Below are positions 52,802 to 61,412 of a stretch of DNA of 64,000 nt, in pieces. The stretch is taken from contig NZ_CP133262.1 of the NCBI RefSeq assembly GCF_030915405.1, forward strand, positions 1,922,001 to 1,986,000, read 5' to 3'. Positions within the stretch are counted from its first letter, which is position 1. The number at the start of each line of letters is the position of its first letter. The notes below the pieces were generated by a model. The model ran no database searches and was not told the origin of the DNA. It saw only the letters and a list, made by a program, of their open reading frames with translations. This stretch comes from Neobacillus nitrireducens (GTDB taxonomy: Bacteria; Bacillota; Bacilli; Bacillales; Cytobacillaceae). Both the position numbers and the translations under genes were made by a program.

Positions 52802-53500
52802 ATGACAATGATAATGAAACCGACTCATTCAATTGAAATAAAAGAATTACTTAAATTTGCAGACCGGAAATTTAAAAGTGAAAGAGGAACCTTTTTATTT
52901 CAAGAAGGAATGCTAGCAGAAGAACTTTACATTGTAATTTCAGGCAAAATTCAAATCAGTAAAGTTACATCAGATGGGCGTGAACTTTCATTAAGAATTT
53001 GCGGGGAAAATGATATTTGCGGAGAATTAACTCTTTTTACGGATAACCCCAGATATTTATTAAGTGCAATGGTTCTTGAGGAAGGAGAAATCGTTGCAAT
53101 AAAAAAAGATATCATTGAAAGTGAAATATTCCAAAATAGTAAGCTTGCCTTTGAATTTATGAAATGGATGAGTGACCATTTCCGTAAAACGCAAACAAAA
53201 TTTCGTGACCTCGTCTTAAATGGAAAACGGGGTGCCCTTTTTTCAACTCTTATCCGAATGTCGAATAGTTATGGTGTTCAAAAAGGTAATGAAATCTTAA
53301 TTGACCTTCCTTTAACCAACCAAGAACTTGCCAATTTCTGTGGTACTTCACGTGAGAGTACAAACCGTATTCTTAGTGAGTTAAAGAAAGATAACATTAT
53401 TTCAGTTAAGAAAGGTAAGATTTCAATTTTAGATTTACAATACTTAAAAAATGAAATCGACTGTGAGAATTGTTCTGCCGTCTATTGCAGTATTGAATAG
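52802..53500 (+). CDS. Fnr-type transcriptional regulator (copy 2)
   Basis: 232 residues from ATG 52802, 7 nt after AGAGGTG; the GTG at 52793 lies in that site. Same plan as copy 1: beta-roll with RGTFLFQEG, dimer helix, HTH with TNQELANFCGTSRESTNRIL, and a C-terminal CxxCxxxxC tail in DCENCSAVYC. The recognition helix differs slightly from copy 1 (ESTN against EVVN), so the two could bind overlapping sites. Faces the convergent radical SAM gene. Confidence 0.88.
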   Translation: MTMIMKPTHSIEIKELLKFADRKFKSERGTFLFQEGMLAEELYIVISGKIQISKVTSDGRELSLRICGENDICGELTLFTDNPRYLLSAMVLEEGEIVAIKKDIIESEIFQNSKLAFEFMKWMSDHFRKTQTKFRDLVLNGKRGALFSTLIRMSNSYGVQKGNEILIDLPLTNQELANFCGTSRESTNRILSELKKDNIISVKKGKISILDLQYLKNEIDCENCSAVYCSIE

Positions 53501-53537
53501 AATGGGCAGCCATCCTTTTAGGGCATTTATTTTTTAA

Positions 53538-53577
53538 ACAATAGGCTGTCTCCTAGTCGGGAGGCAGCCTTGTTTTA
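53538..53577. terminator. Bidirectional terminator between fnr2 and the radical SAM gene
   Basis: AGGCTGTCTCC / GGGAGGCAGCCT imperfect hairpin followed by TTGTTTT on the plus strand; A-rich on the other side. Confidence 0.75.
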
Positions 53578-53584
53578 TCGCTTT

Positions 53585-54709
53585 TTACTGAGCTTGCTTT
53601 TCTCTTAATGATTTAGGTACATAAACGCAGAATGGCTCGCTTTCCAGATAATCTCCTGTCATCGCGTATGCTCTAGACCTGGATCCCCCACAAACGTGCC
53701 GGAATTCACAGACACCGCATTTCCCTTTAAACAGATCTGGATTTCTAAGCGATTGGAATATCGGTGATTCACGATAAATCTCTGCTAATGGCGTTTCACG
53801 GATATTACCCGCTTTAACTGGCAAGAGTCCGCTTGGATATACATCCCCAATGTGAGAAATGAACACAAAACCATTACCATCATTAACACCTTTTGGTGCT
53901 CGTCCTAGACCATCAATAGATCCCGTTAAGCCTTTTTCTGTTAATGCACTTAGATACTCGATTTCATCTGACGTTTCCTTCGCTTCACGCATTTTTTGCT
54001 GAATTACAACCCGGCGGTAGTGCATTGCTTCAGTTGTTTTAATATCAAAGGATACACGCTTGCTTAAATCATAAAGCCATCTGAATACTTTTTCATGTTG
54101 GACCGGAGAAATCATATCGGATTCTTGGCCTCTTCCTGTTGGGACAAGGAAGAAGACACTCCATAATACACACCCTAAAGATTCAACCATTTTGGCCATA
54201 TCATCAAGGTATTCAATATTATAACGTGAAATAACCGTGTTAATTTGAATCGGTAATCCAACTTCATGCAAATATTGTATTTTTTCCATGGTAAGATCAA
54301 ATGATCCAGCTGTGCCTCTAAAATGGTCATGAATCTCAGCCGTAGGACCATCAATACTAAATGCCCAACGAGCGAGGCCCACTTCTTTAGCCTTCTCAAT
54401 GGCTTCTTTTGTTACATTTGGTGTCGCGCTTGGGGTCATAGATACACGTACACCTTTTTCAACTGCATATTTCGCAATATCAAAAACATCTTCTCTCATT
54501 AAAGGATCCCCGCCTGTGAAAACAAGCATTGGATTGTTCATTTCATATATTTGATCTATTAGATTTTTGCCTTCTTCAAAAGATAGTTCACGTGGGTCCC
54601 TTTTATACTGTGCATCCGCACGGCAATGCAAGCACTTTAATTGACAAGCTCTAGTGAGTTCCCAAATTACGATAAAAGGGTCTTTATTAAAATCACGGAT
54701 AATAGCCAT
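53585..54709 (-). CDS. Radical SAM/SPASM protein (NirJ/AhbD-like, TIGR04053 type)
   Basis: 374 residues. Cys22-x3-Cys26-x2-Cys29 (CQLKCLHC) is the SAM-binding cluster; VFTGGDPLMR and the FSIDGPTAEIHDHFRG segment follow. The C-terminal SPASM-like region has CGVCEFRHVCGGSRSRAY and a last Cys in EPFC. This resembles proteins that trim haem precursors (AhbC/AhbD, NirJ) and the TIGR04053 group; substrate is not known. Its promoter carries the best FNR box of the window, so it is likely an anaerobic enzyme. Could also be a peptide-modifying maturase, but no precursor peptide was seen nearby. Confidence 0.8.
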   Translation of the reverse strand: MAIIRDFNKDPFIVIWELTRACQLKCLHCRADAQYKRDPRELSFEEGKNLIDQIYEMNNPMLVFTGGDPLMREDVFDIAKYAVEKGVRVSMTPSATPNVTKEAIEKAKEVGLARWAFSIDGPTAEIHDHFRGTAGSFDLTMEKIQYLHEVGLPIQINTVISRYNIEYLDDMAKMVESLGCVLWSVFFLVPTGRGQESDMISPVQHEKVFRWLYDLSKRVSFDIKTTEAMHYRRVVIQQKMREAKETSDEIEYLSALTEKGLTGSIDGLGRAPKGVNDGNGFVFISHIGDVYPSGLLPVKAGNIRETPLAEIYRESPIFQSLRNPDLFKGKCGVCEFRHVCGGSRSRAYAMTGDYLESEPFCVYVPKSLREKQAQ

Positions 54710-54764
54710 ATGAAACGCCTCCTACTAACGGCTACCTGAGAATTCAACAGCCTTAATAATTTGT

Positions 54765-54807
54765 ATTATAAAGGTGTTTATATTCGAAAAAAGTGAACTA
54801 TCTCACA
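54765..54807 (-). promoter_or_regulatory. FNR-dependent class II promoter of the radical SAM gene
   Basis: On the minus strand TGTGAGATAGTTCACT (54807-54792), 21 nt, TATAAT (54770-54765). One mismatch to TGTGA-N6-TCACA and a perfect -10. Confidence 0.85.
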
Positions 54808-54847
54808 TCCATTCAGATAGATATGTCTGAATCGTGAAGAAAAAAGT

Positions 54848-54877
54848 AAAAAACAGCAGAGATTCTGCTGTTTTTTA
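54848..54877 (-). terminator. Terminator of yitW
   Basis: AAAAAACAGCAGA / TCTGCTGTTTTTT with a GAT loop; 50 nt after the yitW stop. Confidence 0.85.
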
Positions 54878-54925
54878 CAAGTGGTGAATAATTCCATTTT
54901 TCCGCTGAATAACCTTTAGTTTTTC

Positions 54926-55234
54926 TTAACGAATTCCTAAAGCAATCTTTGCATAGCGTGACATCATTTCTTTAGTCCAAGGTGGATTGAAAACAATATT
55001 AACTTCTACGCCTTTAATTTCTGGAATGTCAGCCAATGCTCGCTTAACTTGATCCACAATCGTACCTGCAAGCGGGCAGCCCATTGAAGTTAATGTCATC
55101 GTAATGGTAACATTCCCTTCATCATCCATTTCAGCATTATATACTAAACCTAAGTTTACAATATCTACACCTAGTTCAGGGTCAATTACTAACTCTAAAG
55201 CACCCATAATATTTTCTTTTAATTCTTCATTCAT
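54926..55234 (-). CDS. yitW: Metal-sulfur cluster assembly factor YitW (MIP18/PaaD, DUF59)
   Basis: 102 residues from ATG 55234, with AAGGAG upstream. ELVIDPELGVDIVNLGLVY and the TSMGCPLAG segment with its single conserved Cys are DUF59 hallmarks. Members such as SufT and PaaD help to mature Fe-S proteins. Adjacent on the minus strand to the Fe-S rich radical SAM gene, but ended by its own terminator. Length equals that of B. subtilis YitW. Confidence 0.9.
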   Translation of the reverse strand: MNEELKENIMGALELVIDPELGVDIVNLGLVYNAEMDDEGNVTITMTLTSMGCPLAGTIVDQVKRALADIPEIKGVEVNIVFNPPWTKEMMSRYAKIALGIR

Positions 55235-55504
55235 ATTCGATCCACTCCTTAAATTTCTTTGTCCCAATTTATTATAACAAATATGTAAGCCTTTCTTTCT
55301 AGATTGAGACTTCGTTTAAAAAAGTATATAGTTTTTTTATACCTTTTGGTGTGAATTTTTTTACAGTTCAGATATAAAATTGTTAACATAGTGAATATAG
55401 AAATAATAATTTTCATTTATATTCGCAGTGTAACATATATATTAATTTTCCCCTAAAACCATCACCTTTATTAAGGCTGAAAATTATGATTAAAAGGAGT
55501 ATTT

Positions 55505-56320
55505 ATGACAGATAGACATTTAATTGCATTAGATTTAGATGGGACATTATTAAAAGATGATAAAACGATTTCTTTAAAAACAAAGGGCATTTTAAAAAAA
55601 GCAAGAGAACATGGCCATATCGTTATGATTGCAACAGGAAGGCCTTATCGTTCCAGTGAGATGTATTATCGGGAATTGGATTTGGACACACCCATTGTCA
55701 ATTTCAATGGAGCCTTTATGCATCACCCTCGAAATCCTGACTGGGGATTTTATCATGAACCCTTGGATGTGAAGGTAGCAAAAGAAATTGTTGAAGCATG
55801 CAGAAGTTTTCACTTCCATAACATTATTGCCGAAGTAATTGATGATGTATATTTCCATTACCATGATGAGAAGCTTTTAGATATTTTTAACTTTGGAAAT
55901 CCAAAAATCACTACAGGTGATTTAGCAAATTATTTGAATGATTCGCCCACTAGTTTGTTAATTCATACCGAAGAGGATCAATTAAAAACAATCCGTGATC
56001 ATTTATCGGCTGTCCATGCAGAAGTGATTGATCACCGCAGTTGGGCCGCACCGTGGCATGTGATTGAAATTATTAAGGTGGGCTTAAGTAAGGCTGTTGG
56101 GTTAAAAAAGGCTTCTGATTATTATGGCATTCCTTCAGATAGAGTGATTGCCTTTGGCGATGAAGACAACGATCTAGAAATGCTTGAGTATGCCGGACAC
56201 GGTATTGCGATGGGTAATGCCATTGAAAAAGTTAAAAATATTGCAAATGACGTCACTTTGAGCAACGAAGAAGATGGTGTTGCTCAATATTTGGCAGATT
56301 TGTTAAAGCTAAATTATTAA
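55505..56320 (+). CDS. yitU: Cof-type HAD phosphatase YitU
   Basis: 271 residues. Catalytic DLDGT with Asp10 and Asp12, motif II ATGRPYRS, and motif III/IV GDEDNDLEML with the type IIB cap between. B. subtilis YitU dephosphorylates the riboflavin precursor 5-amino-6-ribitylamino-uracil phosphate, among other sugars phosphates. AAAAGGAG lies 5 nt before ATG. Divergent from yitW, as in the yit region. Confidence 0.88.
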   Translation: MTDRHLIALDLDGTLLKDDKTISLKTKGILKKAREHGHIVMIATGRPYRSSEMYYRELDLDTPIVNFNGAFMHHPRNPDWGFYHEPLDVKVAKEIVEACRSFHFHNIIAEVIDDVYFHYHDEKLLDIFNFGNPKITTGDLANYLNDSPTSLLIHTEEDQLKTIRDHLSAVHAEVIDHRSWAAPWHVIEIIKVGLSKAVGLKKASDYYGIPSDRVIAFGDEDNDLEMLEYAGHGIAMGNAIEKVKNIANDVTLSNEEDGVAQYLADLLKLNY

Positions 56321-56431
56321 CATTCATTCACCATTGTTTACCTAAATGAACCTACCTCTTTTTGTACATACTATTTTTTGAGGCAGCGTTGCTGTTTCAA
56401 TTTGAGCTATGAGCATATTGGAGGGATTCGA

Positions 56432-56584
56432 ATGGGTAAACGAAACAAATCAAAACGCTTTGTCCAGCAAGGAGTTGATACGGTCAGCAAGCATGCGGAA
56501 CGTATTCCTTATCACATGACCTACGCTGAAGCAGAAGCTCAGAAGATGGCCAATGTGCAAGAATCCTCACTTGGAGGAATATAA
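56432..56584 (+). CDS. Small basic protein, unrecognised
   Basis: 50 residues from ATG 56432, with TTGGAGGG upstream; an 18-residue extension to 56378 has no ribosome site. Starts MGKRNKSKRFVQQG, no membrane helix, weakly amphipathic middle with several Ala and Glu residues. Its last codons contain the ribosome site of the next gene, which starts 1 nt after its stop, so the pair is coupled. I do not recognise a family. Confidence 0.65.
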   Translation: MGKRNKSKRFVQQGVDTVSKHAERIPYHMTYAEAEAQKMANVQESSLGGI

Positions 56585-56585
56585 C

Positions 56586-56771
56586 ATGGGAAACCAATTG
56601 TTCCAAGAAGCACGAAGATTTGTTGAAATGGCGAAGTCTGCCAACCCAGCTGAAACTGATTCTGCTGTTGCGAAGGCTAAAAATGCATTAAGTTCTGCTT
56701 ATGCAAATTCGACTGTAGCAGAGCAAGCACAGCTCCAACAAATGCAACAAGAGCTTGAACAGATGACTTAA
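56586..56771 (+). CDS. DUF3813-type small protein
   Basis: 61 residues starting MGNQLFQEARRFVEMAKSA. It is Ala/Gln/Glu-rich and helical throughout, with a Gln-rich end (QLQQMQQELEQ). The start and composition fit DUF3813, a Bacillus-specific family of unknown role. TGGAGG lies 8 nt before the ATG, inside the preceding gene. A terminator follows at once. Confidence 0.75.
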   Translation: MGNQLFQEARRFVEMAKSANPAETDSAVAKAKNALSSAYANSTVAEQAQLQQMQQELEQMT

Positions 56772-56774
56772 AAC

Positions 56775-56810
56775 AGAAAAGCGGATGCGCCAAGGCGCTT
56801 CCGCTTTTCT
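56775..56810. terminator. Bidirectional terminator between the DUF3813 gene and yitT
   Basis: AGAAAAGCGGATGCGCC / GGCGCTTCCGCTTTTCT, a 17-bp stem with a 2 nt loop. The outer sequence resembles the left end of the repeat at 9355. Followed by ACTCTTTT. Confidence 0.85.
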
Positions 56811-57651
56811 ACTCTTTTCGAAAAAATCCATAGATATTTGTCGTTTGAATGATATTTGTAAAGGCCCTTGGATCCACTTCCTTTAGGATTCTTTCTAAAT
56901 CATAAAGTTCATAGCGGGTAATCACCACCATTAACATTTCTCTCGCTTCGTTTGAAAAAGCCCCTTTTGCAGGAAGGATCGTTATCCCTCGCACAAGTCT
57001 CTCCTGGATAGCCTTTTTCATTTCATCCGTCTTTTTGGTAATAATCATGGCCGTGAGTTTGGCATGTCTAGTATGAATGGCGTCAATCACTCTAGTTGAA
57101 GTATATAATGTTACAAGCGTATAAAGAGCTTTTTCCCAGCCATACAAAAATCCCGCTGTTATAATAATTACCCCATTTATAACCAACATATAGGGACCAA
57201 TCGGCTTATCCTTCATTCTTGATAAAACCATGGCAATGATATCTACACCACCTGTTGAGGCCCCCCATTTCAACGTAATCCCGACACCCACGGCTTGGAT
57301 TACACCTCCAAAAACAGCATTTAAAAGGATGTCTCCTGAAACTTCCTTTATCGGAATAAGTGTTAAAAATAGTGAGGACAGAGCAACACTTATAAAGCTA
57401 TAAACTGTAAAGGATTTCCCTACCTTTTTCCATCCTAGAATGGCAACAGGAATATTCAATAAAAATAATAAGAAACCTAATGAAACTTGAATGCGAGTAT
57501 AGTCACTCAACACCTTTGAAAGAAGTTGTGCTATTCCAGTGAATCCACTTGAATAAATGTTTGCCGGTATTAAAAATAAATTCATCGCTAGCGCAACTAA
57601 CAATGAACCAGCTGTCACCACTGCCAGTTTTTTTGTCTGGAGCCATATCAT
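56809..57651 (-). CDS. yitT: YitT-family membrane protein
   Basis: 280 residues, the length of B. subtilis YitT. Five or six membrane helices (1-185; GASTGGVDIIA is conserved), then a cytosolic DUF2179 domain (about 195-280) with AFSNEAREMLMVVITR and DPRAFTNI. Role unknown; some relatives act in peptide or small-molecule export. AAAGGAG before the ATG. The stop overlaps the terminator stem. Confidence 0.9.
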   Translation of the reverse strand: MIWLQTKKLAVVTAGSLLVALAMNLFLIPANIYSSGFTGIAQLLSKVLSDYTRIQVSLGFLLFLLNIPVAILGWKKVGKSFTVYSFISVALSSLFLTLIPIKEVSGDILLNAVFGGVIQAVGVGITLKWGASTGGVDIIAMVLSRMKDKPIGPYMLVINGVIIITAGFLYGWEKALYTLVTLYTSTRVIDAIHTRHAKLTAMIITKKTDEMKKAIQERLVRGITILPAKGAFSNEAREMLMVVITRYELYDLERILKEVDPRAFTNIIQTTNIYGFFRKE

Positions 57652-57774
57652 ATTAATTTCTCCTTTATAGTGAAATTGTGAACTGTTTTATACTTTGTGG
57701 TGAATGATAATTGTATTTTAAGTATGAAACCGATAAACTGAAACTATAAATTAGCTTGAAAGCAGGTGAGCTTC

Positions 57775-58641
57775 ATGCAGGTAAGAGTACTGGCTGATAG
57801 CGCATGCGATTTACCAAAAAGTTTTTATGAAGAGAATCATGTCACACTATTTCCATTAAAAGTTGAGATTAACGGCAAGGAATATGAAGATGTAAAAACA
57901 ATTGATCCAAACACCGTTTATGAAGCAATCCGAACTGGCATTGTTCCAAAAACCTCTCAGGTATCTCCACTTTTGTTTGAGGAAGTATTTACCGAAATGG
58001 CTGAAAAAAAACAAGACGGGATATACATAGCCTTTTCCTCCGAATTATCTGGTACATATTCCACCGCTGTTATGATTCTTGACCAAGTGAAGGAAAAATA
58101 TCCAAATTTTAATTTAACGATTGTTGATACCAAATGTGCATCGCTTGGGTTTGGTCTTGTGGTTAAAGAAGCCGCAGCTCTCGCCCTGAAAAGTGTAAGT
58201 AAAGAAAAGATCTTAGAAGATGTTCTGTTTAGAAGCCAGCACATGGAACATCTGTTTACTGTTGAAGATTTAGATTATCTAGCAAAGGGTGGCCGTGTAT
58301 CAAAAGCCTCTGCTTTCTTAGGGGGATTATTGAATATTAAGCCCATTTTAAATGTGGAAGACGGGAAACTTGTCCCCATTGAAAAGATACGCGGGAAGAA
58401 AAAAGTAATGCGTCGTATCATTGAAATCATGAAGGAACGCGGGGCAAATATGGAAGACCAAGTAATTGGGATTAGCCAGGCCGATTGTGAAGAAACTACA
58501 TTAGAATTGAAAGCCATGATTGAAGAAGAATTCCATCCCAAAGAAGTATTCATTACTTCAATTGGCTCTGCCGTTGGGTCACATACAGGTGCAGGAACTA
58601 TCGCTATTTTCTTTTTAAACGAAATACCATCTTCAAATTAA
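57775..58641 (+). CDS. yitS: DegV-family fatty-acid-binding protein YitS
   Basis: 288 residues from ATG 57775; AGGTGA is 5 nt upstream, and the GTG at 57766 lies inside that site. LADSACDLP, KTSQVSP, SSELSGTYSTA, and LDYLAKGGRVSKASAFLG are the DegV lipid-binding signatures. Such proteins (FakB type) hold a fatty acid for phosphorylation by FakA. Divergent from yitT. Confidence 0.92.
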   Translation: MQVRVLADSACDLPKSFYEENHVTLFPLKVEINGKEYEDVKTIDPNTVYEAIRTGIVPKTSQVSPLLFEEVFTEMAEKKQDGIYIAFSSELSGTYSTAVMILDQVKEKYPNFNLTIVDTKCASLGFGLVVKEAAALALKSVSKEKILEDVLFRSQHMEHLFTVEDLDYLAKGGRVSKASAFLGGLLNIKPILNVEDGKLVPIEKIRGKKKVMRRIIEIMKERGANMEDQVIGISQADCEETTLELKAMIEEEFHPKEVFITSIGSAVGSHTGAGTIAIFFLNEIPSSN

Positions 58642-58679
58642 AAAAATGAGTGGGGTTTAAACACCGCACTCATTTTTCA
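58641..58679. terminator. Bidirectional terminator between yitS and the DUF3941 gene
   Basis: AAAATGAGTGGGG / CCGCACTCATTTT imperfect hairpin followed by T residues. Confidence 0.8.
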
Positions 58680-58684
58680 TTTAT

Positions 58685-58816
58685 CTATTTATGGTCTGTC
58701 TTCTTGGAATATTGATTTTTTCCAGCTTGACGATTTTTTTCGCGCATCATATTCTTTTCATGGCGAAGGGCATTGTTGTCTTTTGCTTTTTTATCGTTGT
58801 CTGATGTGTGTGGCAT
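58685..58816 (-). CDS. DUF3941-type small protein
   Basis: 43 residues, MPHTSDNDKKAKDNNALRHE onward, ending YSKKTDHK. Very hydrophilic and Lys/Asn-rich with no fold visible; the AGKNQYSKKTDH tail is typical of DUF3941. AAAGGGG lies 8 nt before ATG. Unknown role; expected to be intrinsically disordered. Confidence 0.8.
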   Translation of the reverse strand: MPHTSDNDKKAKDNNALRHEKNMMREKNRQAGKNQYSKKTDHK

Positions 58817-58882
58817 AAGCTTACCCCTTTCAAATGGATTCACTTTAGTTTCTGTCAATTTGAAAAGAGTATGTAAAACACC

Positions 58883-59746
58883 TTAATCTTTCTTCTCATA
58901 TGTCCAATTGCCCTCTTGGTACACCCTGCCCTCTTTCATAAGCTTTCCAAGTGCACGTTTGAAGGCGCCTTTACTCAAATCGAAACGATCTTTTATGTCT
59001 TCAGGCATGCTTTTATCGTTATATGGCATGGCACCATTTCTGCTCATTAGGTATTCATATATCCGTTCTGCATCTAGATCCTGCGATTCTTCTTTCCTTG
59101 CTAATAACGAAACGTTAATCGTTCCATCTTCCTTAACGTCAATAATCCGTCCCTCAACCTTTTGACCTATACGAGGCTCTTCCAGTCTTTGTGATTCATG
59201 AATAAACCCTTTGAAGCCTTCTATTGTATAAATCCAACTGCCTACTTTAGCTGTACGATAAATATGGCCCTGCACATTTTTATTAAAGTCTTCTCTTGTT
59301 GCTTCAACGGATATAGATTCAATCACCTGGTCACTGGCCAGCTTTGCATAAAGAAGATAAGTACTGCTAAGCTTTAAAGTAATATAGACTAAATCGCCTG
59401 GCTTCGGCCATACTGACTTATGCACAGGCAAATCATCGATTCCTAATAGAATATCCTTTGGAAGCCCAATATTTATGAAGACGCCAATTCTCGGATTTAC
59501 GTCTGTTGCTTTAACCCAAGCATAGCGTCCAATTGCTACCGCTGGAGTCGTAGTTGATGCGGAAATTCGACCTTCTGAATCAACATAAAGAAACACTTCA
59601 ACTTGATCTTCTACTTCTAATTCTTGGTTGGCTTGATTTGTATGCAGCAGAACATCTTCATTTCCATCAGTTAAAAAATAGCCAAATGAAGCCTTCCGGG
59701 CTACAGTTAATGTGGTCATTTGACCGATAAGTTCATTTAATGACAT
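58883..59746 (-). CDS. yitL: S1-domain RNA-binding protein CvfB/YitL
   Basis: 287 residues made of three S1-like beta-barrels (about 1-65, 65-140, 145-215) followed by a winged helix (about 225-287, DRFDLSKGAFKRALGKLMKEG). This is the CvfB plan; in Staphylococcus it affects virulence and RNA stability. AGGAG precedes ATG. Divergent from yitK, as in B. subtilis. Confidence 0.92.
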   Translation of the reverse strand: MSLNELIGQMTTLTVARKASFGYFLTDGNEDVLLHTNQANQELEVEDQVEVFLYVDSEGRISASTTTPAVAIGRYAWVKATDVNPRIGVFINIGLPKDILLGIDDLPVHKSVWPKPGDLVYITLKLSSTYLLYAKLASDQVIESISVEATREDFNKNVQGHIYRTAKVGSWIYTIEGFKGFIHESQRLEEPRIGQKVEGRIIDVKEDGTINVSLLARKEESQDLDAERIYEYLMSRNGAMPYNDKSMPEDIKDRFDLSKGAFKRALGKLMKEGRVYQEGNWTYEKKD

Positions 59747-59883
59747 ATATAACTCCTTCTTTCTTTTTCGGAGAATTTTCCTAAGCGGTTGTTACAACTG
59801 CTATATTTTACTATAATGTACCCATAAAGGGAAACTATAGCAGGATTAGTTTCAATATATAGTTATAAAATGGAGGTTTGTTT

Positions 59884-60381
59884 ATGTCAAAAGATAGCTC
59901 ATTTGATATTGTTTCTCAAGTCGATTTATCTGAAGTTTCAAATGCGATTGCGCAAACGATGAAGGAAATTGGCACGCGTTATGATTTTAAGGGCAGTAAA
60001 AGTGAAGTCTCACTTGATAAAGAAAAAGAAGAGCTGGTTCTTATTTCAGATGATGAATATAAAATGGACCAGCTGAAAGATGTTTTATTTAGCAAATTAA
60101 TGAAACGAAGCGTTCCGGTTAGAAATCTTGACTACGGGAAAGTTGAAAAGGCATCGGGTGGAACAGTTCGTCAAAGAGCTAAATTGGTTCAAGGTATTGA
60201 TAAAGAAAATGCAAAAAAAATCAATACCATTATTAAAAACAGCGGCGTCAAAGTAAAAAGTCAGGTACAAGATGACCAGGTCCGTGTGAGCGGGAAGAAC
60301 CGAGATGATTTACAAAAAATAATCTCCCTTGTTCGCGATGCTGACTTAACTGTGGATGTACAGTTTATTAATTATCGATAA
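59884..60381 (+). CDS. yitK: YajQ-family nucleotide-binding protein YitK
   Basis: 165 residues from ATG 59884, 7 nt after TGGAGG; a TTG at 59878 is less well placed. [29 protein letters not shown] and the [20 protein letters not shown] segment are diagnostic. YajQ proteins have two ferredoxin-like domains, bind GTP, RNA or cyclic-di-GMP, and can act as effectors. Terminator follows. Confidence 0.93.
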   Translation: MSKDSSFDIVSQVDLSEVSNAIAQTMKEIGTRYDFKGSKSEVSLDKEKEELVLISDDEYKMDQLKDVLFSKLMKRSVPVRNLDYGKVEKASGGTVRQRAKLVQGIDKENAKKINTIIKNSGVKVKSQVQDDQVRVSGKNRDDLQKIISLVRDADLTVDVQFINYR

Positions 60382-60385
60382 AAGC

Positions 60386-60424
60386 AAAAGGCAGAAGGAT
60401 TTAAAATCCTTCCGCTTTTTTATT
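60386..60424 (+). terminator. Terminator of yitK
   Basis: GCAGAAGGATTT / AAATCCTTCCGC hairpin followed by TTTTTT. Confidence 0.85.
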
Positions 60425-60495
60425 ATCTTTATTTTTCATAATTTGAACTATTTATCTAAAACTATTAGGGAGTAAACACTTGGAGGTTTTAGTAA

Positions 60496-61367
60496 ATGAG
60501 TAACAATCAAAAGCAACAAAAGCAGACCTTTCCCCCCAGCATCAGAACCACCAACCAGGGATAGAAAGTGAAATGAATCCTCTGCCCATTTCAGTTGATC
60601 CTAATTATAAGCCTGGAGGAAAATTAATTGGTAAAACAGCGATTATTACTGGAGGCGACAGCGGGATTGGCAAATCAGTTGCGATTTATTTTGCCAAAGA
60701 AGGAGCAGACGTAGCAATTGTCTATTTAGAAGAGCATCAAGATGCAGAAGAAACTAAGCAATTGATCGAAGCCGAAGGTCGAAGATGTCTTTTATATTCA
60801 GGCGACGTTGGCAATGAAGATTTTTGTAAGGAGACTGTCAATAAGATTCATTCTGAATTTGGCAGATTAGATATCGTTGTCAATAACGCTGCGGAGCAAC
60901 ATCCGCAAAAAAGCTTATTATCGATTACTTCACATCAATTGGAAAAAACATTCCGAACCAATATATTCTCCTTTTTTTATATGACGAAAATGGCCCTGCC
61001 TTTTCTAAAACCGGGTGCATCCATCATAAATACTGCCTCGATTACTGCTTATAAGGGGAATGAACAATTATTAGATTACTCAGCAACAAAAGGTGCGGTG
61101 GTTTCCTTTACCCGCTCATTAGCAATGTCGCTCGCACCTCAAGGGATTCGCGTGAACGGTGTGGCCCCGGGTCCGATTTGGACACCACTCATTCCATCGA
61201 CTTTCCCGGCTGATCAAGTTGCTGTTTTTGGGTCAAGCACCCCAATGGGTAGAGCTGGCCAACCCTATGAATTGGCTGCGAGCTATGTTTACCTAGCTTC
61301 AGATGACTCATCCTATGTTAGCGGGCAAATGATTCACGTAAATGGCGGGGAGATTATCAATGGATAA
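60496..61367 (+). pseudogene. Short-chain dehydrogenase (general-stress type), frameshifted near the start
   Basis: The ATG at 60496 has TGGAGG upstream and starts MSNNQKQQKQTFPP. At the C run 60532-60537 the frame is lost and stops after 22 codons. With one more C the sequence continues QHQNHQPGIESEMNPLPI and the rest of a 290-residue SDR. The following frame holds GGDSGIGKSVA, VNNAAEQ, the TASITAYKG stretch, catalytic YSATKGAV and MIHVNGG. Relatives in B. subtilis (YhdF, YhxC, YdaD) are stress oxidoreductases. Without correction an internal ATG at 60573 could still give 264 residues with all catalytic parts. Confidence 0.9.
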
Positions 61368-61371
61368 AAAA

Positions 61372-61412
61372 ATGTCGAGGGGATTAATAAGGTCCCCTCG
61401 ACACTTTATTTT
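61372..61412. terminator. Bidirectional terminator between the SDR and GH13 genes
   Basis: TGTCGAGGGGA / TCCCCTCGACA with a 9 nt loop, A run before and T-rich run after. It overlaps the stop codon of the GH13 gene. Confidence 0.88.
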
